NCBI GenBank assembly: GCA_002401155.1
Contig: NVSG01000008.1
Location: 7,806-70,694 of the forward strand
Direction: 5' to 3'
DNA length: 62,889 nucleotides
DNA from: Hyphomicrobiales bacterium
GTDB lineage: Bacteria; Pseudomonadota; Alphaproteobacteria; Rhizobiales; Rhizobiaceae
The notes beneath the pieces are model-generated. The model was given only the letters and a program-made list of their open reading frames with translations. It was not told where the DNA came from and searched no databases. Shown here piece by piece: positions 1 to 10,750 of the stretch; position 1 is the first letter of the stretch, and the number at the start of each line of letters is the position of its first letter. Both the position numbers and the translations under genes were made by a program.

Positions 1-584
1 TAATGGGCATCTTCCGGGTTTACGCCGGGGGTCATCACACCGCCGGTTGCCATGATTTTTACCAGATCGCAACCCTCTAATATCTGCTCCCGAACGGCCT
101 TGCGCACATCTTCAACCCCATCAGCCACACGGCCATGAATATGGCCATGCCCACCGGTCATACAGATAATTTTTCCCGATGCATAAATGGTAGGGCCAAC
201 AAATTCGCCGCGGTTGATTGCATCGCGCACACCAAATTCTGTATATTCACGCCCACCACAATCACGCACAGATGTGACGCCGCCGCGAAGCGTAGCCTGA
301 GCATTTTTAAGAGCGGTCAACGTAAATTGCGCCTGCCCCATTTTGTCCCCATCTGCGCGCGGGTCACCCGAGGCCGTATAGCAAAGATGCACATGGCAAT
401 CGATCAAACCCGGCAAAATGGTCTTGCCGCTCATATCGAGTTCCCGGCCAGTAAAACCGGTAAACGTATCGTCATTCCCGACCTGACTGATTTTGTTACC
501 CTCAATCAATACGGAACGAGTGCCATCAAGCATTTGCTTGCCATCAAAAATTTTGCCTTCACGTAGTAAAATTGCTTCAGTCAT
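1..584 (-). CDS. Amidohydrolase family protein, C-terminus beyond window
   Basis: Read on the minus strand from ATG at 584, the frame stays open to the window edge (about 194 codons, 3' part missing). It begins MTEAILLREGKIFDG and carries the metal-binding HxH of metallo-dependent hydrolases in the segment LPGLIDCHVHLC (around residues 55-66), followed by a GGVTSVRDCGG strand. This resembles imidazolonepropionase-like and prolidase-like amidohydrolases that hydrolyse cyclic or peptide amides; the substrate is unknown. Its ATG overlaps the stop of the upstream SMP-30 gene by one base (TAATG), so the two are almost certainly co-translated and may act on successive intermediates (inference). Confidence 0.85.
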   Translation of the reverse strand, partial: MTEAILLREGKIFDGKQMLDGTRSVLIEGNKISQVGNDDTFTGFTGRELDMSGKTILPGLIDCHVHLCYTASGDPRADGDKMGQAQFTLTALKNAQATLRGGVTSVRDCGGREYTEFGVRDAINRGEFVGPTIYASGKIICMTGGHGHIHGRVADGVEDVRKAVREQILEGCDLVKIMATGGVMTPGVNPEDAH

Positions 585-1510
585 TATCTTACACCTCTTA
601 CATCTAAATAGGCTGAATAAAGCGATGTGGTTCCGGTGATGAACAGGCGGTTGAGCCTAGCTTCACCAAAACACACATTGCTGACCAGTTCCGGGATATG
701 AATTTTGCCAATGAGTTCGCCATCGGGATTAAGACAATGAACCCCGTCGCCAGCCGACGACCAGATACGACCATCCGTATCCAGCCGGAAACCATCAAAC
801 AGACCATTGCTGCATTCTGCAAACAGCTTTGATTCCCCCAGCGTCTTACCATCGGAATTAACCGACACTTTGCGGATATGAGTCGGGCCATTTTTTATAT
901 GTGATCCACCGGTATCTGCGATAAACAAATGGTTTTCATCAGCAGAAAATGCCAGCCCGTTGGGCTTCACAAAATCCGTCGCAACGGCTGTGACTTCAGC
1001 AGTATCCGGGTCAACGCGATAAACGTAACAAGCCCCAATTTCGCTATCTGCGCGCCCACCCTCATAATCTCCAAGAATGCCGTAATCAGGATCAGTAAAC
1101 CAGATTGAACCATCCGATTTCACCACCACATCATTGGGAGAGTTTAATCTCTTTCCATCGAACTTATCGGCAATTACCGTGATCGAGCCATCAAACTCTG
1201 TCCGCGTAACGCGCCTGCTGAAATGTTCACACGAGATCATACGACCTTGTGCATCGATGGTATTACCATTGCTGTTATTTGAAGGTTCGCGAAAAACCGA
1301 AACAGAGCCATCGGTGCCGTCCCAGCGCATCTGCCGGTTATTGGGAATATCGGACCAGACCAGATATCTACCGGCGGCAAACCACACAGGCCCCTCCGAC
1401 CAGCGCGCGCCCGTCCACAAACGTTCGACGCGGGCATGGCCCACAAAGGTCTCGCCAAAGCTCTCATCAATGATCTCGAAACTGGTTCCTTCAACCTGAC
1501 CGTAAAACAT
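584..1510 (-). CDS. SMP-30/gluconolactonase/LRE family protein
   Basis: 308 aa, the usual length of the SMP-30/gluconolactonase beta-propeller family of Ca- or Zn-dependent lactonases. Family landmarks are EGPVW near residue 40, the SPNDVVV segment near residue 123 and WFTDPDYGI just after it. The ATG at 1510 is preceded by a strong GGGAGGAG ribosome site. No signal peptide is visible, so it is probably cytoplasmic. It is followed with a one-base overlap by the partial amidohydrolase, which suggests a two-step ring-opening pathway. The sugar-acid lactone it opens cannot be told from sequence. It is divergent from the nitrate operon. Confidence 0.88.
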   Translation of the reverse strand: MFYGQVEGTSFEIIDESFGETFVGHARVERLWTGARWSEGPVWFAAGRYLVWSDIPNNRQMRWDGTDGSVSVFREPSNNSNGNTIDAQGRMISCEHFSRRVTRTEFDGSITVIADKFDGKRLNSPNDVVVKSDGSIWFTDPDYGILGDYEGGRADSEIGACYVYRVDPDTAEVTAVATDFVKPNGLAFSADENHLFIADTGGSHIKNGPTHIRKVSVNSDGKTLGESKLFAECSNGLFDGFRLDTDGRIWSSAGDGVHCLNPDGELIGKIHIPELVSNVCFGEARLNRLFITGTTSLYSAYLDVRGVR

Positions 1511-1684
1511 GTTGCTCCTCCCAAATCACAATAAGTTCTAAATCCGCCTTCGCTCAAGGAAAGCTATAATTTATGCCCTCCAGCAAATGCCGGTCGGGGC
1601 CCAATATCTATCCAGAATACAAGTTCACACTACAGCAGGCTGGTGAGGATTTCACCCTCTTTGTGGGCGTTTGATCGATTCATG

Positions 1685-1792
1685 GGTGTTGCATTTTTTG
1701 CACCACCTATAGGCATTTTTGGCAGAAGACAGCATCACCTCCATTGTCTATATAAATTTGTGCGGCGCAATAAAATTTCCCAATTTTGCCGC
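1685..1792 (+). promoter_or_regulatory. Two inverted repeats in the nrtA leader
   Basis: Two possible RNA hairpins lie upstream of nrtA. The first pairs GGTGTTGCA (1685-1693) with TGCACCACC (1699-1707) around a T5 loop, with one mismatch. The second pairs GCGGC (1762-1766) with GCCGC (1788-1792) and AAAATT (1772-1777) with AATTTT (1782-1787), with a five-base bulge, ending 28 bases before the ATG. Alphaproteobacterial nas operons are often controlled by leader RNA bound by NasT; these loops do not match the usual ANTAR-target hexaloops, so the role is only a guess. Confidence 0.3.
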
Positions 1793-1820
1793 TTTGCCCA
1801 AATTTATCATGGAAGAAGTT

Positions 1821-3242
1821 ATGTCAGTTTTTATCACCAGTTCGATTGTTACAAAATCCAAGAATTCATTTGTCGTTCTGTCCAGCATTGCGACCCTATC
1901 CCTAATCGGCTTCCTTGCCACCCTCCACTGTGCGCATGCAGAAATGCTTGATGTAGAAAAAGACGAGCTAAAGCTCGGCTTCATCAAGCTAACGGATATG
2001 GCACCTTTGGCGATTGCCTATGAAAAAGGCTATTTCGAAGATGAAGGTCTCTTTGTCACGCTGGAAGCGCAGGCAAACTGGAAGGTTCTGCTCGACCGCG
2101 TCATAACAGGCGAACTGGACGGCGCTCACATGCTGGCCGGACAACCGTTGGCTGCCACCATCGGCTATGGAACAAAGGCTCATATCGTAACGCCGTTTTC
2201 CATGGATTTGAACGGGAATGGTATCACGGTTTCCAATGATACATGGGCGTTAATGAAGCCGAAAATTCCGCATAAAGACGGGAAGCCGGTTCATCCCATC
2301 AAGGCCGATTCCTTGCGGCCCGTGATTGAAAAATACCAGAATAAGGGACAGTTCTTCAAAATGGGAATGGTGTTTCCCGTTTCCACCCACAATTACGAGT
2401 TGCGCTATTGGCTTGCAGCAGGCGGCATCCATCCAGGCTTTTATTCGCCAACGGATAATTCCGGACACATTCAGGCAGAGGCACAACTCAGCGTGACGCC
2501 ACCGCCACAAATGCCTTCCACTATGGAAGCCGATACCATTGCCGGATATTGCGTCGGCGAACCATGGAACCAGGTCGCCGTCTTTCGCGGCATAGGCGTT
2601 CCGGTGATCACCGATTACGAAATCTGGAAAAACAATCCTGAAAAGGTTTTTGGCCTCACCAAAACCTTCACCGAACAAAATCCAAACACCACTCTAGCCC
2701 TCACCAAAGCCCTGATCCGTGCGGCCAAATGGCTGGATGAAAACAACAATGCCAACCGGATGGAATCGGTCGAAATCCTCTCCCGGCCAGAATATGTGGG
2801 GGCAGATGCCGAAGTAATTGCCGCTTCCATGACGGGCACATTCGAATATGAAAAAGGCGATAAACGCCAAGTGCCTGATTTCAATGTCTTCTATCGTTAT
2901 TTCGCGACCTATCCCTATTATTCTGACGCCATTTGGTACCTGACTCAAATGCGTCGCTGGGGACAAATTTCCGAACATAAAGATGACGGCTGGTACGACG
3001 AAATTGCCCGGTCTGTCTATTTGCCAAAAATCTATCTGAAAGCTGCAACAATGCTCATAGAAGAAGGGCACGTTGCAAAAGCAGAAATCCCGTTCGGAAC
3101 AGACGGTTACAAAGCGCCGACATCGGCCTTTATCGATGGCATTGAATATGACGGTCACAAACCCAACGACTATATCGACGCTCAAACCATCGGGCTCAAA
3201 TCCGGACAGAAAGTCGAAGGTGACGAGGTGGTTGGCGGATAA
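1821..3242 (+). CDS. nrtA: Nitrate ABC transporter substrate-binding protein (NrtA family)
   Basis: 473 aa from ATG 1821, chosen over in-frame starts at 1719 and 1809 because GGAAGAAG sits just before it. A Sec signal peptide ends at about residue 40 (AHA/E), then the CmpA/NrtA fold begins with [20 protein letters not shown]. This periplasmic receptor captures nitrate or nitrite for the NrtB permease. The family often has a Tat or lipoprotein signal; neither a twin-arginine motif nor a convincing lipobox is seen here. It is followed by nrtB, the fused ATPase and nasA, which supports a role in nitrate assimilation. Confidence 0.9.
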   Translation: MSVFITSSIVTKSKNSFVVLSSIATLSLIGFLATLHCAHAEMLDVEKDELKLGFIKLTDMAPLAIAYEKGYFEDEGLFVTLEAQANWKVLLDRVITGELDGAHMLAGQPLAATIGYGTKAHIVTPFSMDLNGNGITVSNDTWALMKPKIPHKDGKPVHPIKADSLRPVIEKYQNKGQFFKMGMVFPVSTHNYELRYWLAAGGIHPGFYSPTDNSGHIQAEAQLSVTPPPQMPSTMEADTIAGYCVGEPWNQVAVFRGIGVPVITDYEIWKNNPEKVFGLTKTFTEQNPNTTLALTKALIRAAKWLDENNNANRMESVEILSRPEYVGADAEVIAASMTGTFEYEKGDKRQVPDFNVFYRYFATYPYYSDAIWYLTQMRRWGQISEHKDDGWYDEIARSVYLPKIYLKAATMLIEEGHVAKAEIPFGTDGYKAPTSAFIDGIEYDGHKPNDYIDAQTIGLKSGQKVEGDEVVGG

Positions 3243-3291
3243 TTCCGAAGCCGTCTACCAATACTATTTTTACTAAATAGAGGAAGAATCC

Positions 3292-4368
3292 GTGTCAGAA
3301 CTTACTCAGATCATTGAAAGTCCCAGCCGCCACAGGCAGGAAAAATTACTCTCCGTGATCAATAAATTCGAGGGGTGGTTTGGAGCGTTGGGGCTGGCGT
3401 GGCTGGCTCCAATGCTCAAAATCGCCATTGGGTATAATATCAGGATTCAATTGACCGAATTACGCCATACCCTACTTATTCCATTAGTGGGGATTCTTAT
3501 TTTTCTGGGGGCATGGGCAATTTTAGCCCCCAAGGTTCAAACGTCCCTTGGCACGATTCCGGGACCCGTTCAGGTTTGGGAGCAGGCGGGAAATCTTTGG
3601 GACGACCACGTGCGCACCAGAAAAAAGGCGTCGGCCTTTTATGCAAGACAAGATGTGCGCAATGCCAAACTGGTTGCTGCGGGTAAGGAAGATAAGGTCA
3701 AACATCGGATTTTTACCGGCAAAGCTACCTATTTTGACCAGATACTTACGTCGCTGGTAACGGTGTTGGTCGGTTTCCTATTTGCCTCCGCCATTGCCAT
3801 TCCGCTGGGAATTGCATCTGGACTATCGAAATCCGTGAACGGCGCGATCAGCCCGCTGATCCAGATATTCAAGCCGGTATCGCCGCTGGCATGGTTACCG
3901 ATTGTGACCATGGTGGTATCAGCGCTCTACGTGGATACCAGCGACTGGCTGCCAAAATCCATGGTGGTTTCCGCGGTCACCGTGACCTTGTGTTCCATGT
4001 GGCCAACTCTGATCAACACGACCCTCGGCGTTGCCTCCATCGATGAGGGCTTGATGAACGTCACCAAAGTGCTGCGCTTGCCCACATGGCAAACGGTGAC
4101 CAAACTGGTTTTGCCATCTTCTTTGCCGTTCATTTTCACCGGTCTGAGACTTTCACTAGGTGTTGGCTGGATGGTGCTGATCGCCGCAGAAATGCTGGCG
4201 CAAAATCCGGGTCTTGGAAAATTTGTCTGGGATGAATTTCAAAACGGCTCCTCCCAGTCTCTGGCAAAAATCATCGTTGCTGTTTTAACCATCGGTATTA
4301 TCGGCTTCTTGCTTGATCGCGCCATGTTCGCGCTGCAACAGGCCTTCACCTATTCAAGCAGCCGATAG
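3292..4368 (+). CDS. nrtB: Nitrate ABC transporter permease (NrtB family)
   Basis: 358 aa from GTG 3292, with AGGAAG about seven bases upstream. It is a BPD-type inner-membrane permease: an N-terminal helix near residues 60-80, a hydrophilic stretch rich in charged residues (about 100-145), then five or so membrane segments. The cytoplasmic coupling loop contains the segment [20 protein letters not shown] typical of nitrate/sulfonate/taurine permeases. It forms the channel between NrtA and the double ATPase encoded immediately downstream, ten bases after its stop. Confidence 0.9.
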   Translation: MSELTQIIESPSRHRQEKLLSVINKFEGWFGALGLAWLAPMLKIAIGYNIRIQLTELRHTLLIPLVGILIFLGAWAILAPKVQTSLGTIPGPVQVWEQAGNLWDDHVRTRKKASAFYARQDVRNAKLVAAGKEDKVKHRIFTGKATYFDQILTSLVTVLVGFLFASAIAIPLGIASGLSKSVNGAISPLIQIFKPVSPLAWLPIVTMVVSALYVDTSDWLPKSMVVSAVTVTLCSMWPTLINTTLGVASIDEGLMNVTKVLRLPTWQTVTKLVLPSSLPFIFTGLRLSLGVGWMVLIAAEMLAQNPGLGKFVWDEFQNGSSQSLAKIIVAVLTIGIIGFLLDRAMFALQQAFTYSSSR

Positions 4369-4378
4369 GAAACCCCCG

Positions 4379-6124
4379 ATGTCGATATTGAAAATATCCG
4401 GTCTGTCAAAACACTACGGCGAAGGCAAGAACCGCATCGATGTGCTCGATAATATTTTCCTAAATGTAGAAGAAGGCGAGTTCATTGCCATACTGGGGTT
4501 CTCCGGTTCCGGTAAAACCACATTGATTTCTGCCCTTGCGGGCCTCATCAAACCCGATGAAGGGGGCGTGATTTATAAGGGCAAGGAAATCGATGGTCCC
4601 GGCCCTGAGCGCGGCGTGGTGTTTCAAAATTATTCCCTCATGCCCTGGTTGAGTGTTAAGGCGAACGTGGCCCTAGCAGTTGATCAGGTGTTTGCCAATA
4701 AGAGCAAAAGCGACAGACAAGAGATCGTCGATAAATACGTCGAGATGGTTGGATTGACTCACGCGGGAGACCGCAGGCCAACCGAATTGTCAGGGGGAAT
4801 GCGCCAGCGCGTTGCAATTGCGCGCGCGCTGGCGATCCAACCGGAAATACTGTTATTGGACGAACCTCTATCAGCGCTGGACGCTCTCACCAGAGCCAAC
4901 CTTCAGGATGAATTTGCTAAAATTCACAAGCAGGAAAAGAAAACCATCATCCTGATCACCAATGATGTAGACGAGGCGATTTTGCTGGCCGATAGGGTTA
5001 TTCCGCTCACCACCGGTCCGGGTGCCACTTTGGGCGAAGAGTTCAAAATCGATATTCCTCGTCCCAGAGACAGAACAGCTATGAACAGCAATGAGGCGTT
5101 CATAAAATTGCGCGGCGAGATTACCGACTACCTGATGGCAGAAGGCAACAAGCGTCGTAAATCGGTTGAGGTGACTTCTCAAGCGCCCAATGTGGTGCCA
5201 ATCAACCGTACCGCAAAATTGCCGAACGCCTATGTGGAGGCTGCGAAATCTCACCGCGAAAATCGCTATATGGAATTTAGCCAGATCAAAAAAGTGTTCC
5301 CCACACCCAAGGGACCACTCACCGTTGTCGATGGTTTTGATTTGAAGATGAACAAGGGTGAATTCATCACCCTTATCGGCCATTCAGGCTGCGGCAAATC
5401 AACGGTGCTTTCCATGGCCGCAGGCCTGCAGGACGCAACCGAGGGCGGCGTAATTCTTGACGGCGCCCATGTGCTTCAAGCGGGGCCTGATCGTGCGGTG
5501 GTATTTCAGGCACCTTCGCTCATGCCGTGGATGAGTGCCTATGAAAATGTGATGTTAGGCGTCAATCAGGTCTATCCAAATGCCAGCAAAGCGGAACGCC
5601 GCGAGGTTGGTGAATATTACCTTTCCATCGTTGGGTTAGGCGATGATTTCCATCGCTCTGCTGCCGACATGTCAAACGGCATGCGGCAAAGGGTCGGCAT
5701 TGCACGGGCCTTTGCGCTTTCGCCCAAACTGCTTTTGCTGGACGAACCTTTTGGTATGCTCGACAGCCTCACGCGCTGGGAATTGCAGGACGTATTGATG
5801 AAGGTCTGGAAGCAGACCAAGGTCACGGCCATTTGCGTCACCCACGATGTGGATGAAGCGATCCTGTTGGCCGACCGTGTGGTGATGATGTCCAACGGAC
5901 CAAATGCCAAAGTCGGCAATATTATGAAGGTTGATCTGCCACGCCCCAGATCACGCAAGATGCTGCTCGAACATCCAGACTATTATGCCTATCGCGAGGA
6001 GCTGCTCGAATTCCTCGATGCCTATGAAGGCGGCGCTGATCCAGGCGAAGAACAACTCCAGCAAATTCAACAGCGACGCGCCACGCGCATCACCCGTCAA
6101 GGTTCTGCGGAAGACGCCGCATGA
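4379..6124 (+). CDS. Nitrate ABC transporter, fused double ATP-binding protein (NrtC-NrtD type)
   Basis: 581 aa with two complete ABC ATPase domains. Domain 1: Walker [10 protein letters not shown] (about 40-48), signature LSGGMRQR (137-144), Walker B ILLLDEP (157-163). Domain 2: Walker [10 protein letters not shown] (334-342), signature SNGMRQR (432-438), Walker B LLLLDEP and switch His in CVTHDVDEA (about 489). In domain 1 the switch histidine position reads ITNDVDEA, an Asn (about 195), so that half may be catalytically weaker. The ATG at 4379 is chosen because the longer frame runs into nrtB. Its stop overlaps the nasA start (ATGA). It powers nitrate import. Confidence 0.9.
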   Translation: MSILKISGLSKHYGEGKNRIDVLDNIFLNVEEGEFIAILGFSGSGKTTLISALAGLIKPDEGGVIYKGKEIDGPGPERGVVFQNYSLMPWLSVKANVALAVDQVFANKSKSDRQEIVDKYVEMVGLTHAGDRRPTELSGGMRQRVAIARALAIQPEILLLDEPLSALDALTRANLQDEFAKIHKQEKKTIILITNDVDEAILLADRVIPLTTGPGATLGEEFKIDIPRPRDRTAMNSNEAFIKLRGEITDYLMAEGNKRRKSVEVTSQAPNVVPINRTAKLPNAYVEAAKSHRENRYMEFSQIKKVFPTPKGPLTVVDGFDLKMNKGEFITLIGHSGCGKSTVLSMAAGLQDATEGGVILDGAHVLQAGPDRAVVFQAPSLMPWMSAYENVMLGVNQVYPNASKAERREVGEYYLSIVGLGDDFHRSAADMSNGMRQRVGIARAFALSPKLLLLDEPFGMLDSLTRWELQDVLMKVWKQTKVTAICVTHDVDEAILLADRVVMMSNGPNAKVGNIMKVDLPRPRSRKMLLEHPDYYAYREELLEFLDAYEGGADPGEEQLQQIQQRRATRITRQGSAEDAA

Positions 6125-8802
6125 CAATGCCTGCCGCAAAAATTGGTGATGAGGTGAAAACCACCTGCCCCTATTGCGGAGTAGGCTGCGGGGTGATTGC
6201 CAAACGCAACAAGGATGGCACGGTAGCTGTCCGCGGCGATCCCGATCATCCGGCAAATTTCGGTAGGCTTTGTTCAAAGGGTTCCGCGCTGCATGAAACC
6301 GTCGGATTAGATGGGCGCTTGCTTGCGCCTGAAATCAACGGACGCAAAACCAATTGGGACGAAGCGCTGGAGAAAGTCGCTTCAAAGTTCTCTGAAACCA
6401 TCGCAGAACACGGCCCGGACTCCGTAGCGTTTTATGTGTCGGGCCAGATACTGACCGAAGACTATTACGTTGCCAACAAGCTGATGAAAGGCTTCATTGG
6501 TTCGGCCAACATCGACACCAATTCACGCCTCTGCATGTCATCATCGGTTGCCGCCCACAAACGTGCCTTTGGTTCAGATACGGTGCCGGGAATTTATGAG
6601 GATTTGGAACTTGCTGATGTGGTGGTTTTAGTGGGTTCCAATTTAGTCTGGTGCCATCCGGTGATCTATCAACGTATCGCGGCCGCGAAGGAAAAACGCC
6701 CTCATATGAAAATCGTGGTGATCGATCCGCGTCGCACCATGACCGCTTCCATCGCCGATCTATTTCTGCCTATTCGCCCTGATGGGGACGTGGCGCTGTT
6801 TGCAGGCTTGCTGCAATATCTGGCGGAAAATGGTGCGCTAAACAAAGACTATATTGAACAACATACCAATGGATTTGAAGACACATTGAGAACCGCCAAA
6901 AAGCAATTCTCAATGAATGATATTGTAGTTCAAACCGGGCTTTCTTTGGAACAAATCAAACAATTCTACGAGCTGTTTTCTGCCCATGAAAAGACCGTTA
7001 CGGTTTTTTCCCAAGGGGTAAACCAATCCGTTTCCGGCACCGATAAGGCCAACGCAATTATCAATTGCCATATGGCTACAGGTCGCATTGGTAAGCCGGG
7101 AACGGGACCATTTTCAATCACCGGCCAGCCCAACGCCATGGGAGGACGCGAAGTGGGCGGGCTAGCAAACATGCTTGCCGCTCACATGGATATTGAAAAC
7201 CCGGAGCATCGAAATATCGTACAGAAATTTTGGCAATCACCGACGATCGCTACCCGGTCTGGTCTAAAAGCCGTCGATATGTTCAAGGGCGTAGCGGACG
7301 GGCGTATCAAAGCGATCTGGATCATGTCCACCAATCCTGTCGTAAGTCTTCCAGAGGCAGACAGCGTGGCTCAGGCATTAGCGGATTGTCCGTTCGTCGT
7401 AGTCTCGGATGTGCAGCGCGAAACGGATACAACGGCTTATGCAAATGTTCTGTTGCCTGCCAGCGGGTGGGGTGAGAAGAACGGCACAGTCACCAATTCC
7501 GAACGCACAATCTCCCGGCAACGCGCCTTTATGGCAGCACCCGGCGACGCACGACCCGATTGGTGGCAGATTTGTGAAGTTGCCAAGCGCATGGGATTTG
7601 AAGATGAGTTTTCTTACGACAATCCATCAGAAATTTTCGCCGAACACGCAGCTCTTTCCGCCTTTGAAAATGATAGAAAGCGGGACTTTGACATTGGCAA
7701 TTATGCAGCAATATCGAAATCAGATTATGAGGAGCTAAAGTCGTTTCAATGGCCCCAACCCAAACAATCAAAATCGGTGACCACGCGCTTTTTTGCTAAC
7801 GGAAAATTTTTCACACCGGATGGTCGGGCACGGTTTATCAGCGCCCAACCTGTTGTTGCAAAACCGGTTGATGAACAATATCCATTCACGCTCAATACCG
7901 GACGCATTCGTGACCAGTGGCACACCATGACAAGGTCCGGAAAATCGCCTCGATTATCCCAACACATCAGTGAGCCTTTCGTTGAAATTCATCCCGAGGA
8001 TGCGGTTGAACTCGGCATCACCAATAGCGACGTGGTTCAAATTTCAAGCTCCCATGGAAGCGTGTTGGTTCGTGCTTCAATCACCGACCAAATCGACCAA
8101 GGTAATATTTTTGTTCCCATTCACTGGACGGATCAGTTTGCTTCAAAAGCCCGAATTGATAGCTTGATACCGTCAGATCTCGATCCCGTTTCCGGTCAGC
8201 CCGCAACTAAAAACTCATCGGTTTCAGTCGAAAAATTCGCAGCCCTTCAATATGGGTTTCTAATTTCAAAGAGAAAACCCAAGCCAATCAAAGCAGATTA
8301 CTGGGCGCTTGCCAAAATCGAAGGTGGCTGGCGTGCAGAATTTGCCAGTGCAAAATCTATCACATCGATAACTGATTTTGCTGACGATATTCTCGGTGCA
8401 ACCGCAAATCTGCAGAGCCTGCGATACACAGATTCCGTCACAGGCAGTCAGCGCATGGCATTGTTTCGGGATGAAGCTTTATCTTGTGCAATCTATTTGT
8501 CCCGGTCGCCGCTCACGGTTTCACGGTACTGGGCAACGCAACAATTATTGACAGTTTACGAAAACGGTATGCAAAAGCAGCGCCTGCTGGCAGGTCGTCC
8601 CGGTACAGATTTACCGGATCATGGAGCGATAATCTGTTCATGCTTTTCAATCGGCATAAACCAAATCACCAAGGCAGCCCAAGAGGGGTGTGCAACGGTT
8701 GGTGCTATCGGAGATAGGTTGAAAGCCGGTACGAATTGCGGCTCATGCAGAACAGAAATTCAAAAATTGCTCAACACAAAGACGCTTGAATTGGCTGAGT
8801 AA
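6121..8802 (+). CDS. nasA: Assimilatory nitrate reductase catalytic subunit with C-terminal BFD domain
   Basis: 893 aa. The N-terminus has the [4Fe-4S] site C16-x2-C19-x3-C23 and C51, then the molybdopterin oxidoreductase domains; C138 (RLCMSS) is the likely Mo ligand. Near residue 580 begins the molydopterin-dinucleotide-binding domain. The last 60 residues form a BFD-like [2Fe-2S] domain (CSC and CGSC motifs), as in bacterial NasA enzymes. It reduces nitrate to nitrite in the cytoplasm. It overlaps the ATPase gene by four bases. Nitrite reductase, siroheme and electron-donor genes, often adjacent, are absent here. Its stop lies two bases from the convergent amidohydrolase stop. Confidence 0.93.
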   Translation: MTMPAAKIGDEVKTTCPYCGVGCGVIAKRNKDGTVAVRGDPDHPANFGRLCSKGSALHETVGLDGRLLAPEINGRKTNWDEALEKVASKFSETIAEHGPDSVAFYVSGQILTEDYYVANKLMKGFIGSANIDTNSRLCMSSSVAAHKRAFGSDTVPGIYEDLELADVVVLVGSNLVWCHPVIYQRIAAAKEKRPHMKIVVIDPRRTMTASIADLFLPIRPDGDVALFAGLLQYLAENGALNKDYIEQHTNGFEDTLRTAKKQFSMNDIVVQTGLSLEQIKQFYELFSAHEKTVTVFSQGVNQSVSGTDKANAIINCHMATGRIGKPGTGPFSITGQPNAMGGREVGGLANMLAAHMDIENPEHRNIVQKFWQSPTIATRSGLKAVDMFKGVADGRIKAIWIMSTNPVVSLPEADSVAQALADCPFVVVSDVQRETDTTAYANVLLPASGWGEKNGTVTNSERTISRQRAFMAAPGDARPDWWQICEVAKRMGFEDEFSYDNPSEIFAEHAALSAFENDRKRDFDIGNYAAISKSDYEELKSFQWPQPKQSKSVTTRFFANGKFFTPDGRARFISAQPVVAKPVDEQYPFTLNTGRIRDQWHTMTRSGKSPRLSQHISEPFVEIHPEDAVELGITNSDVVQISSSHGSVLVRASITDQIDQGNIFVPIHWTDQFASKARIDSLIPSDLDPVSGQPATKNSSVSVEKFAALQYGFLISKRKPKPIKADYWALAKIEGGWRAEFASAKSITSITDFADDILGATANLQSLRYTDSVTGSQRMALFRDEALSCAIYLSRSPLTVSRYWATQQLLTVYENGMQKQRLLAGRPGTDLPDHGAIICSCFSIGINQITKAAQEGCATVGAIGDRLKAGTNCGSCRTEIQKLLNTKTLELAE

Positions 8803-8804
8803 AT

Positions 8805-9680
8805 TCAAACAGTCCAATAGAGCCTATCTGGATTGGTAATCAGCAGTTTTTCCATCACGGCTGAATTCTCGCAAATTACTCCCAGCCGGTCCACCAGCAG
8901 CCCATCGTCGGGCGCGTGAGATTTCATGTTTGGGTGGGGCCAATCTGTGCCCCATAGCACCCGATCTGGCACAATCTCGATTAGCTTCTTTGCTACCTCG
9001 TCCACGTCATCGTAAGGCGGGCCCTTTTTAGAAAGGCGCTCTGGGCAGCTGACTTTAATCCAGTAATCTTTGTTGTTCTCAAGCAGGCGTTGAACGCGAG
9101 TAAACTCGGCACTTTGAATGCCCTTCTCGACCGGTACACGTGCCATGTGATCAAAGATGACCGGGATGGTGATGCCGTCAAGAAATGCTTCAACCTCATC
9201 CATGTCATCGGGTTCAAGATAAATAATAATATGCCAGCCAAGCGGCTGAATTTTTTCCACAATGGCTTTGCGTTCTTCCAAAGTTTGCTTGGCCTTCAGG
9301 CGTTTCACAAAATTGAAACGCACCCCGCGCACGCCCTTTTTATGCATTTGGGAAAGTTCGTCTGCGGTAATATCGGAAGCAACAATTGCGACGCCGCGAT
9401 AGCGTTCAGGATATCTAACCAGCGCATCAAGCATCGCGCTGTTATCGGTGCCGTGGCAGCTGGCCTGAACAATAATCGCCCGCGCCAGTCCCAAATGGTC
9501 ATGGAGCTTCACCAGCGTTTCAACTGGGGCATCAACCGGGATATAGCTGCTGGTTTTTGAAAAGGGAAATTTATCCACCGGACCAAATACATGGCAATGG
9601 CTGTCGCAAGCATGCGCAGGTAGAACGATATCAGGTTTGCGAGGATTGGGGTGAAAGGGAAGATAACCAGCCGTAACCAT
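8805..9680 (-). CDS. LigI-like amidohydrolase (TIM-barrel metal-dependent hydrolase)
   Basis: 291 aa from ATG 9680, preceded by TTGGAG; a TTG at 9692 would add four residues but overlaps that ribosome site. N-terminal ACDSHCHVFGP carries the HxH motif, and near the end ILWGTDWPHPN supplies the conserved Asp of the Amidohydro_2 fold. The pattern resembles 2-pyrone-4,6-dicarboxylate lactonase (LigI) and related dicarboxylate lactonases; LigI-type enzymes need no bound metal (family knowledge). It is last in the TetR-TRAP operon, after a terminator-like hairpin, so it probably acts on the compound that the TAXI-TRAP system imports. Confidence 0.85.
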   Translation of the reverse strand: MVTAGYLPFHPNPRKPDIVLPAHACDSHCHVFGPVDKFPFSKTSSYIPVDAPVETLVKLHDHLGLARAIIVQASCHGTDNSAMLDALVRYPERYRGVAIVASDITADELSQMHKKGVRGVRFNFVKRLKAKQTLEERKAIVEKIQPLGWHIIIYLEPDDMDEVEAFLDGITIPVIFDHMARVPVEKGIQSAEFTRVQRLLENNKDYWIKVSCPERLSKKGPPYDDVDEVAKKLIEIVPDRVLWGTDWPHPNMKSHAPDDGLLVDRLGVICENSAVMEKLLITNPDRLYWTV

Positions 9681-9705
9681 TTTCAACTCCAAATTCAGAT
9701 AGTCG

Positions 9706-9741
9706 CAAAAATACCGGCGCCGCGATCAGCGCCGCCGGTAT
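9706..9741 (-). terminator. Intrinsic terminator or attenuator between TAXI binding protein and amidohydrolase genes
   Basis: A 13-bp stem with one mismatch (arms 9711-9723 and 9729-9741, five-base loop GATCA), GC-rich in the middle, is followed on the minus strand by TTTTTG. It lies between two co-directional genes, so it would partly reduce expression of the amidohydrolase relative to the binding protein. Confidence 0.7.
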
Positions 9742-9748
9742 GGTTTAA

Positions 9749-10735
9749 TTATTTGCCAACAGTAATGTTATGTTCAGCAAAGTATTTTAGAGCACCGGGA
9801 TGATATTCAACCGCAGTAGCAGGAGCCATCTTTGCAAGATTTGCCCGTTTGAAAGCGCCAAAACTTGCACCAAGTTTTTCTTTGTTTTCGGCGATCACTT
9901 TGGTCATTTCATAGACCAACTCGTCGGAAACATCTTTATTGGTAAGCATCACCCATGGAATTTCCACCAGGTTTGCGGCTTCGCTCATGCCTGGAATATT
10001 TTCATTGGCTTTGATCGTAATGATGTTGCCGGTAGGCATCAGTTTTTTGAAACGTGCTTCTGCTTCAGGGGATGTATCAAGGGAAACATATTTCAAACCG
10101 CCGCGACCCTGCAGCTGCGCGTTGACCTTTTTACCAGCGCCTGAATTGAGGCTGATCAAAGTCACGTCTACCAAGCCATCGCCAAGAGCAAAAATGCCTT
10201 TCACGAAATTGGAAACAGGTACTTTTTTGAAATCATCATAGGTCATGCCGCCATTGGCCAGCGCGCCCATGATGTAATAGGGGATGATTGTGGATGCGGT
10301 ATATTCTGATGAGATCCTCAAGCTAGAAGCTTTGGCTTTGAGGTCCGCAATGGTTTTAATACCGGTATCGGCTGCCACCATCAGGCCTGTGCGCAATGGG
10401 AACATAACACCCACCATGCGAAGGTTTGGATTGGCTCTGCCTTCAAAGTTTCCTGTGCCGGTAAGCGCATATTCAGACTCAACGGAATTGGCAAAACCAA
10501 ATTCAATTTCGCCATTATTGATCAGCGGAATATAGGCAGCGGTTCCTGCATGAGGCTGTGTGCGAGCAATAATACCTGCTTCCTGATTGGCAATTTTAGC
10601 AACAGCCTGACCAGTATTATGGCCAAGACTTCCCGGTTGACCGGATGCAATGCCGACAACTTGAGCCATTGCGGCCCCGCTCATAAATGCGCTGCCGATC
10701 AGGGCTGCGGTTAGTAGTTTGATGGATGTTTTCAT
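9749..10735 (-). CDS. TAXI family TRAP transporter solute-binding protein
   Basis: 328 aa. A signal peptide ends near residue 24 (AMA/Q), followed by VVGIASGQPGSLGHNTGQAVAKI, the typical start of the TAXI (TRAP-associated extracytoplasmic immunogenic) fold. It is a periplasmic receptor, usually for carboxylates. ATG 10735 has the ribosome site GGAGG. It lies 15 bases after the fused TRAP permease, its membrane partner, in a minus-strand operon that begins with a TetR regulator. The ligand is unknown; the downstream lactonase-like enzyme suggests a dicarboxylate or aromatic-derived acid (inference). Confidence 0.92.
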   Translation of the reverse strand: MKTSIKLLTAALIGSAFMSGAAMAQVVGIASGQPGSLGHNTGQAVAKIANQEAGIIARTQPHAGTAAYIPLINNGEIEFGFANSVESEYALTGTGNFEGRANPNLRMVGVMFPLRTGLMVAADTGIKTIADLKAKASSLRISSEYTASTIIPYYIMGALANGGMTYDDFKKVPVSNFVKGIFALGDGLVDVTLISLNSGAGKKVNAQLQGRGGLKYVSLDTSPEAEARFKKLMPTGNIITIKANENIPGMSEAANLVEIPWVMLTNKDVSDELVYEMTKVIAENKEKLGASFGAFKRANLAKMAPATAVEYHPGALKYFAEHNITVGK

Positions 10736-10750
10736 TTTATTTCCTCCAGT

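Noticed and set aside
135..566. Plus-strand frame of 143 codons at the window start
   Set aside because: It is antisense to the partial amidohydrolase, whose HxH motif and coupling to the SMP-30 gene are clear.
1685..1707. NtrC binding site upstream of nrtA
   Set aside because: NtrC sites have the form GCAC-N-GTGC; this repeat has the opposite half-site orientation, and no convincing sigma-54 promoter was found.
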